Shown here in pieces: positions 59,663 through 64,000 of a stretch of DNA of 64,000 nt. The DNA comes from Poriferisodalis sp965237655. Lineage in GTDB: Bacteria; Actinomycetota; Acidimicrobiia; Acidimicrobiales; Poriferisodalaceae. The notes under the pieces were generated by a model. The model ran no database searches and was not told the origin of the DNA. It saw only the letters and a program-made list of their open reading frames with translations. The stretch spans positions 2,046,001 to 2,110,000 of the forward strand of contig NZ_CBDEGB010000002.1 of the NCBI RefSeq assembly GCF_965237655.1. The letters run 5' to 3'. Both the position numbers and the translations under genes were made by a program. Positions within the stretch are counted from its first letter, which is position 1. The number at the start of each line of letters is the position of its first letter.

Positions 59663-60616
59663 CTAGCTGCCAATCGCCTGCAAGTGGCCTGCGTCGCGCA
59701 GCCGCTCGAAGAACTGCGGTTCGTAGGCGGACTCAGGGTCTGCACGCACTGCGGTGTCGATGGCGTGCGCATCTTCGCCGACCAGGATCCGCCAATCGCC
59801 CGCGAGGACTCCCGCCAGGATGATCTGGGCAGCTTGAGCGGCTGTCGTCGGGGCATCGACACGGAAACGCGTATTGCGATCGACGACCAGCGCCTCGATC
59901 TCGGCATCGCTGAACTGATCGATTGGGATCCCCCGGGCCGCCATCGTCTTGCGCCGCAGTGGGATATCGAGACCATGCGCCTCGATGCTGTTGAACGCGA
60001 TCGAGGTGCCGATGTGACCGGGCATGACGACGTGGGCGCTGACGTGCGGCGCGTGGAGCGCGAGGTCCACCATGAGTGCTTCGGTGAAGCCCTTCACGGC
60101 GAACTTCGCAGCGGAGTAGGACGTGTGGGGCACGCCTGGCCCGACGGTCGCCCAAAACCCGTTGATGCTGCTGGTGTTGACCATCGCCGCCGCATCTGAG
60201 CGGACGAGCAGGTCCATGAAGGCACGTGCGCAATTCAGTACCCCGTTCCAGCACACCTCGAAGGTCTTGTCCCACGCTGCGCGTTGATCATCGATGACGA
60301 AACTGCCGCCGCCGCTGATACCGGCGTTGTTGAACAGCAGGTTGATGTGGTCGGTCTCGTGGGCAGCGGCGACGTCGGCCGCAAACGCTGCGACGGCGTC
60401 AGTATCAGTGACATTGCACAGGTGTGTCGTGATGCGCACCCCTTCGGAGGCGTCCTGACTGGCAAGTTCCGCTGTCTCGGAAAGCGTCTCGCTGTTGAGG
60501 TCGCAGGCAGCGACATGCGCTCCCGCTGCCGCGAGTTGGCGAACCAACTCACGGCCCATGCCGGTGCCGCCGCCGGTCACCACTGCGATGCGCCCAGCAA
60601 AGTTTGATACAGCCAT
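59663..60616 (-). CDS. Short-chain dehydrogenase/reductase (first of a tandem pair)
   Basis: A 317-residue classical SDR. The cofactor motif is VVTGGGTGMGRELVRQLA (TGxxxGxG), NNAGISGGGSF is the NNAG motif, and the catalytic Ser/Tyr/Lys are in VNTSSINGFW and SYSAAKFAVKG. It is very similar along its length to the second SDR (60816-61769), including the C-terminal tail SAYEPQFFERLRDAGHLQ, so the two arose by recent duplication. The substrate, probably an alcohol or steroid-like ketone, is unknown. The ATG at 60616 has GGGAG 8 nt upstream; a longer in-frame reading runs through the remnant region. Confidence 0.9.
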   Translation of the reverse strand: MAVSNFAGRIAVVTGGGTGMGRELVRQLAAAGAHVAACDLNSETLSETAELASQDASEGVRITTHLCNVTDTDAVAAFAADVAAAHETDHINLLFNNAGISGGGSFVIDDQRAAWDKTFEVCWNGVLNCARAFMDLLVRSDAAAMVNTSSINGFWATVGPGVPHTSYSAAKFAVKGFTEALMVDLALHAPHVSAHVVMPGHIGTSIAFNSIEAHGLDIPLRRKTMAARGIPIDQFSDAEIEALVVDRNTRFRVDAPTTAAQAAQIILAGVLAGDWRILVGEDAHAIDTAVRADPESAYEPQFFERLRDAGHLQAIGS

Positions 60617-60746
60617 GCGTCTGTCTCCCCCACTTGTGCACGCAGACGCGGCTCCGTGCTGCGTGTTGGTCGGTCGTGTCAACCAGTGCTGAAGTCTCGC
60701 AGTGTCACGATGCTTCCGCGTCAAAGCCGGACGCGACCTCGCCAGG

Positions 60747-60783
60747 TCAGCCTTCCGGCGGGCCGCCCGCGAACATCTCGGCA
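60747..60783 (-). pseudogene. Remnant of the VOC gene 3' end between the SDR copies
   Basis: About 37 nt nearly identical to the last codons and TGA of the VOC gene (61773 onward), encoding AEMFAGGPPEG. It lies 130 nt before the first SDR gene, where the intact copy lies 3 nt before the second SDR gene. It marks the left part of the original duplicated unit (VOC 3' end plus SDR). Confidence 0.9.
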
Positions 60784-60815
60784 GGTGGTATGAGCACCTC
60801 GGCACCGGTGCGCGG

Positions 60816-61769
60816 CTAGCGGCCGAACGCCTGCAGGTAGCCCGCGTTGCGCAGCCGCTCGAAGAACTCCGGTTCGTAAGCCGACTCAGGATCGGCGCGC
60901 ACTGCATTGTCGATGGCGTGCGCGTCATCGCCGACCAGGATGCGCCAATCGCCCGCAAGGACGCCCGCCAAGATGATCTGGGCGGCTTCGGCAGCTGTCG
61001 TCGGGGCATCGTCTCGAAAGCGCGTGTAGAGGTCGAGGACCAATGCCTCAACCTCGGTGTCGCTGGACTGATCGAGCGCCACCCCCCGGGCCGCCACGGT
61101 CTTGCGCAACACCGGCGCATCGAGACCGTGAGCGGAGACGCTGTTCAGATCGATCAATGTGCCGATGTGGCCGGGTATCACTACGTGGGCGCTGACGTGG
61201 GGCGCGTGCTGCGCGAGATCCACCATGAGCGCCTCGGTGAAGCCCTTGACGGCGAACTTTGCCGCGCAGTACGCCGTGTCCGTCACGCCTGGACCGAGCG
61301 ACGCCCAGACGGCCATGGCACTGCTGGTGTTCACGATCGCTGCCGCATCTGAGCGGACGAGCAGGTTCATGAAGGCGCGAGCGCAGTTCAGTACCCCGTT
61401 CCAGCACACCTCGAAAGTCTTGTCCCACGCAGCTCGCTGATCATCGATCACGAAGCTGCCGCCGTGGCCGATGCCGGCGTTGTTGAACAGCAGGTTGATG
61501 TGGTCGGTTTCGTGTTGTTCCATTACCTCCGCGGCGAACGCTGCCACGGCACCTGCGTCGGTGACATCGCACGAGTGCGTGGTGATTCGCACGCCGCTTG
61601 CGGCCCGCGACGTGGCCAACTCGGCGGTCTGCTCCAGCGTCTCATCGTTGAGATCGCACGCCGCTACGTGTGCGCCTGCCACTGCGAGCTGGCACACCAG
61701 CTCGCGGCCCATACCGTTGCCGCCGCCGGTGACCACGGCAATACGTCCCGCGAGTTCAGTGACGGCCAT
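60816..61769 (-). CDS. Short-chain dehydrogenase/reductase (second of a tandem pair)
   Basis: 317 residues, the same length as the first copy. VVTGGGNGMGRELVCQLA, NNAGIGHGGSF, VNTSSAMAVWA and AYCAAKFAVKG give the cofactor and catalytic motifs. Differences from copy 1 are spread across the protein, mostly in the C-terminal third, so they may prefer different substrates. It follows the VOC gene with only 3 nt between stop and start, the arrangement that seems ancestral. Confidence 0.9.
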   Translation of the reverse strand: MAVTELAGRIAVVTGGGNGMGRELVCQLAVAGAHVAACDLNDETLEQTAELATSRAASGVRITTHSCDVTDAGAVAAFAAEVMEQHETDHINLLFNNAGIGHGGSFVIDDQRAAWDKTFEVCWNGVLNCARAFMNLLVRSDAAAIVNTSSAMAVWASLGPGVTDTAYCAAKFAVKGFTEALMVDLAQHAPHVSAHVVIPGHIGTLIDLNSVSAHGLDAPVLRKTVAARGVALDQSSDTEVEALVLDLYTRFRDDAPTTAAEAAQIILAGVLAGDWRILVGDDAHAIDNAVRADPESAYEPEFFERLRNAGYLQAFGR

Positions 61770-61772
61770 GGA

Positions 61773-62285
61773 TCAGCCTTCCGGCGGACCGCCAGCGAAC
61801 ATCTCGGCGGCCGCGGCTTCCATTTCCTCGGGGGTCACGTCTCGCACATGGGTGGCGATTGACCAGTTGTGACCGAAGGGATCGCGGATGCCGCCGAAGC
61901 GGTCTCCCCAGAACATGTCCGTCGGCGGCATGGTCAACTCAGCACCTTGCGCCACGGCCGCCTCGATGGTGGCGTCACAGTCGACGACGTAACGGTGCAT
62001 GGTGACCGAGGAGCCGCCGAGCGCAGCGGGGGCTGATTCCGAGCCGGAGAACTCTGGAAAGTCGTCGGCCAGGAAGATCAGACCGTCGCCCAGGATCAGC
62101 TCGGCGTGAATCAGCTTGCTGCCGTCGGGTGTGGCCTGCCGGTTCGCCTCGCGGGCACCGAACGCGGCCGTGTACCACTCGATGGCATCGGCAGCACCGC
62201 CGGGCGAACCATTGGTGCGGGCACCGATCGTCATGTAGGGCACGACAAAGGGCCGGTCGGCGGGAATCGGTTGCACATCGCTCAT
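61773..62285 (-). CDS. VOC-fold (glyoxalase/PhnB-like) protein
   Basis: 170 residues from an ATG at 62285 (MSDVQPIPADRPFVV). PYMTIGARTNGSPGGAADAIEWYTAAFGAREANR is the PhnB-like start, with KLIHAELILGDGLIFLADDFPEF and TMPPTDMFWGDRFGGIRDPFGHNWSIATHV, the usual metal-dependent layout. The function within the large VOC family is not known. The start is supported by a leaderless-type -10 7 nt upstream. The 3' end is duplicated at 60747-60783. It probably forms an operon with the SDR genes. Confidence 0.85.
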   Translation of the reverse strand: MSDVQPIPADRPFVVPYMTIGARTNGSPGGAADAIEWYTAAFGAREANRQATPDGSKLIHAELILGDGLIFLADDFPEFSGSESAPAALGGSSVTMHRYVVDCDATIEAAVAQGAELTMPPTDMFWGDRFGGIRDPFGHNWSIATHVRDVTPEEMEAAAAEMFAGGPPEG

Positions 62286-62292
62286 GGCGCGG

Positions 62293-62298
62293 ACTCTA
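62293..62298 (-). promoter_or_regulatory. -10 element of a leaderless-type promoter (VOC/SDR genes)
   Basis: TAGAGT on the minus strand ends 7 nt before the ATG at 62285. It faces the divergent mmsA gene across the 47-nt repeat array. Confidence 0.5.
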
Positions 62299-62316
62299 GC
62301 CACGGCCCGCCAAGCG

Positions 62317-62457
62317 GAACGCTGCTCCCAGCCCCGCTCCCAAGTGCGTTTCCGATCAACCCCCAGCGCTGCTTCCAGAGCCGCTCTCAAGAGCATTTTC
62401 GATCACCTCGCAACGCTGCTCCCGGCGCCGCCCCCAAGTGCGTTCCCGTTCACCCCG
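62317..62457. repeat. 47-nt imperfect tandem repeat, three units, in a divergent promoter region
   Basis: Three units of 47 nt begin at 62317, 62364 and 62411. Units 1 and 3 are closer to each other than to unit 2. Shared features are GCTGCTCCC near the start and AAGTGCGTT in the middle. The array lies between the VOC gene and mmsA, and the unit length (near 4.5 turns of DNA) could place repeated protein-binding sites. No gene is contained. The rest of the 62286-62526 gap holds only the mmsA Shine-Dalgarno. Confidence 0.8.
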
Positions 62458-62526
62458 CAAGGCTGCGACAATGCGTCATTCGGCGCGCTCGCCAGGCACT
62501 CGGCGCTGCCGGTAAGGAGGACTCTC

Positions 62527-64000
<1,474 letters not shown>

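Noticed and set aside
60617..61120. Longer form of the first SDR protein (start at 61120)
   Set aside because: The extra 168 residues are an out-of-frame reading of the second SDR gene and the VOC remnant.
62286..62526. Attachment site or origin of replication in the 47-nt repeats
   Set aside because: The repeats are GC-rich with no DnaA boxes and no integrase gene nearby; a promoter-region array is a simpler reading.

Overview
The window is high-GC DNA with dense, mostly overlapping genes and frequent GTG and TTG starts. It reads as an actinobacterial chromosome, probably of the class Acidimicrobiia. The lineage is an inference from the class II DAHP synthase, a CadI that closely resembles the mycobacterial protein, the Thr-rich DUF3048 lipoprotein, the abundance of CoA-dependent catabolic genes and many leaderless-type promoters (TANNNT 6-9 nt before the start codon). 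No 16S rRNA is present to test it. I see no phage, insertion sequence or CRISPR array.

Region 1 (1-21 kb) is catabolic and accessory. It holds a DMFase-like large subunit (cut by the left edge), a rhodanese, a hydantoinase/oxoprolinase-like protein, an amidase, a Baeyer-Villiger-type monooxygenase followed by a tight run of acyl-CoA dehydrogenase, acyl-CoA dehydrogenase, enoyl-CoA hydratase, acyl-CoA dehydrogenase and acyl-CoA thioesterase, then CadI, a 2-oxopent-4-enoate hydratase-like enzyme, a D-2-hydroxyacid dehydrogenase, a MetY sulfhydrylase, a lone DUF4143-type ATPase, a class III CoA-transferase and a D-aminoacylase-like amidohydrolase.

Region 2 (21-31 kb) is a cell-surface polysaccharide block: a GT2 glycosyltransferase, a polyprenyl-phosphate sugar transferase, a GT39-like membrane protein, a 1112-residue double glycosyltransferase with an internal 54-nt tandem repeat, GalE and a DUF3048 lipoprotein.

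Region 3 (31-58 kb) is housekeeping. NadD and RsfS are followed on the opposite strand by a sigma-70 factor with a hairpin-rich leader and by DAHP synthase. From 55.9 kb down to 34.9 kb everything runs on the minus strand: clpX, folC, ndk, mreB, mreC, mreD, mrdA, rodA, the two radical-SAM-associated genes (TIGR03960 and TIGR03936 types), rne, rplU, rpmA, obgE, proB, proA, a MoxR ATPase and a VWA protein broken by a frameshift. Trigger factor and clpP are divergent from clpX.

Region 4 (58-64 kb) has tRNA-Gly(TCC) beside a decayed partial copy of itself, a DmdA/GcvT-like protein, a tandem pair of short-chain dehydrogenases with a leftover fragment of the neighbouring VOC gene between them, and methylmalonate-semialdehyde dehydrogenase (cut by the right edge).

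The most unusual property of the window is the number of short tandem duplications. Eight loci carry them, with unit lengths 33, 33, 54, 15, 15, 18, 27 and 47 nt. Some build protein linkers, two re-duplicate the last codons and stop codon of a gene, and one stacks start codons. Larger duplications (the tRNA piece and the SDR pair) fit the same picture. No single new defence or metabolic system stands out with certainty.
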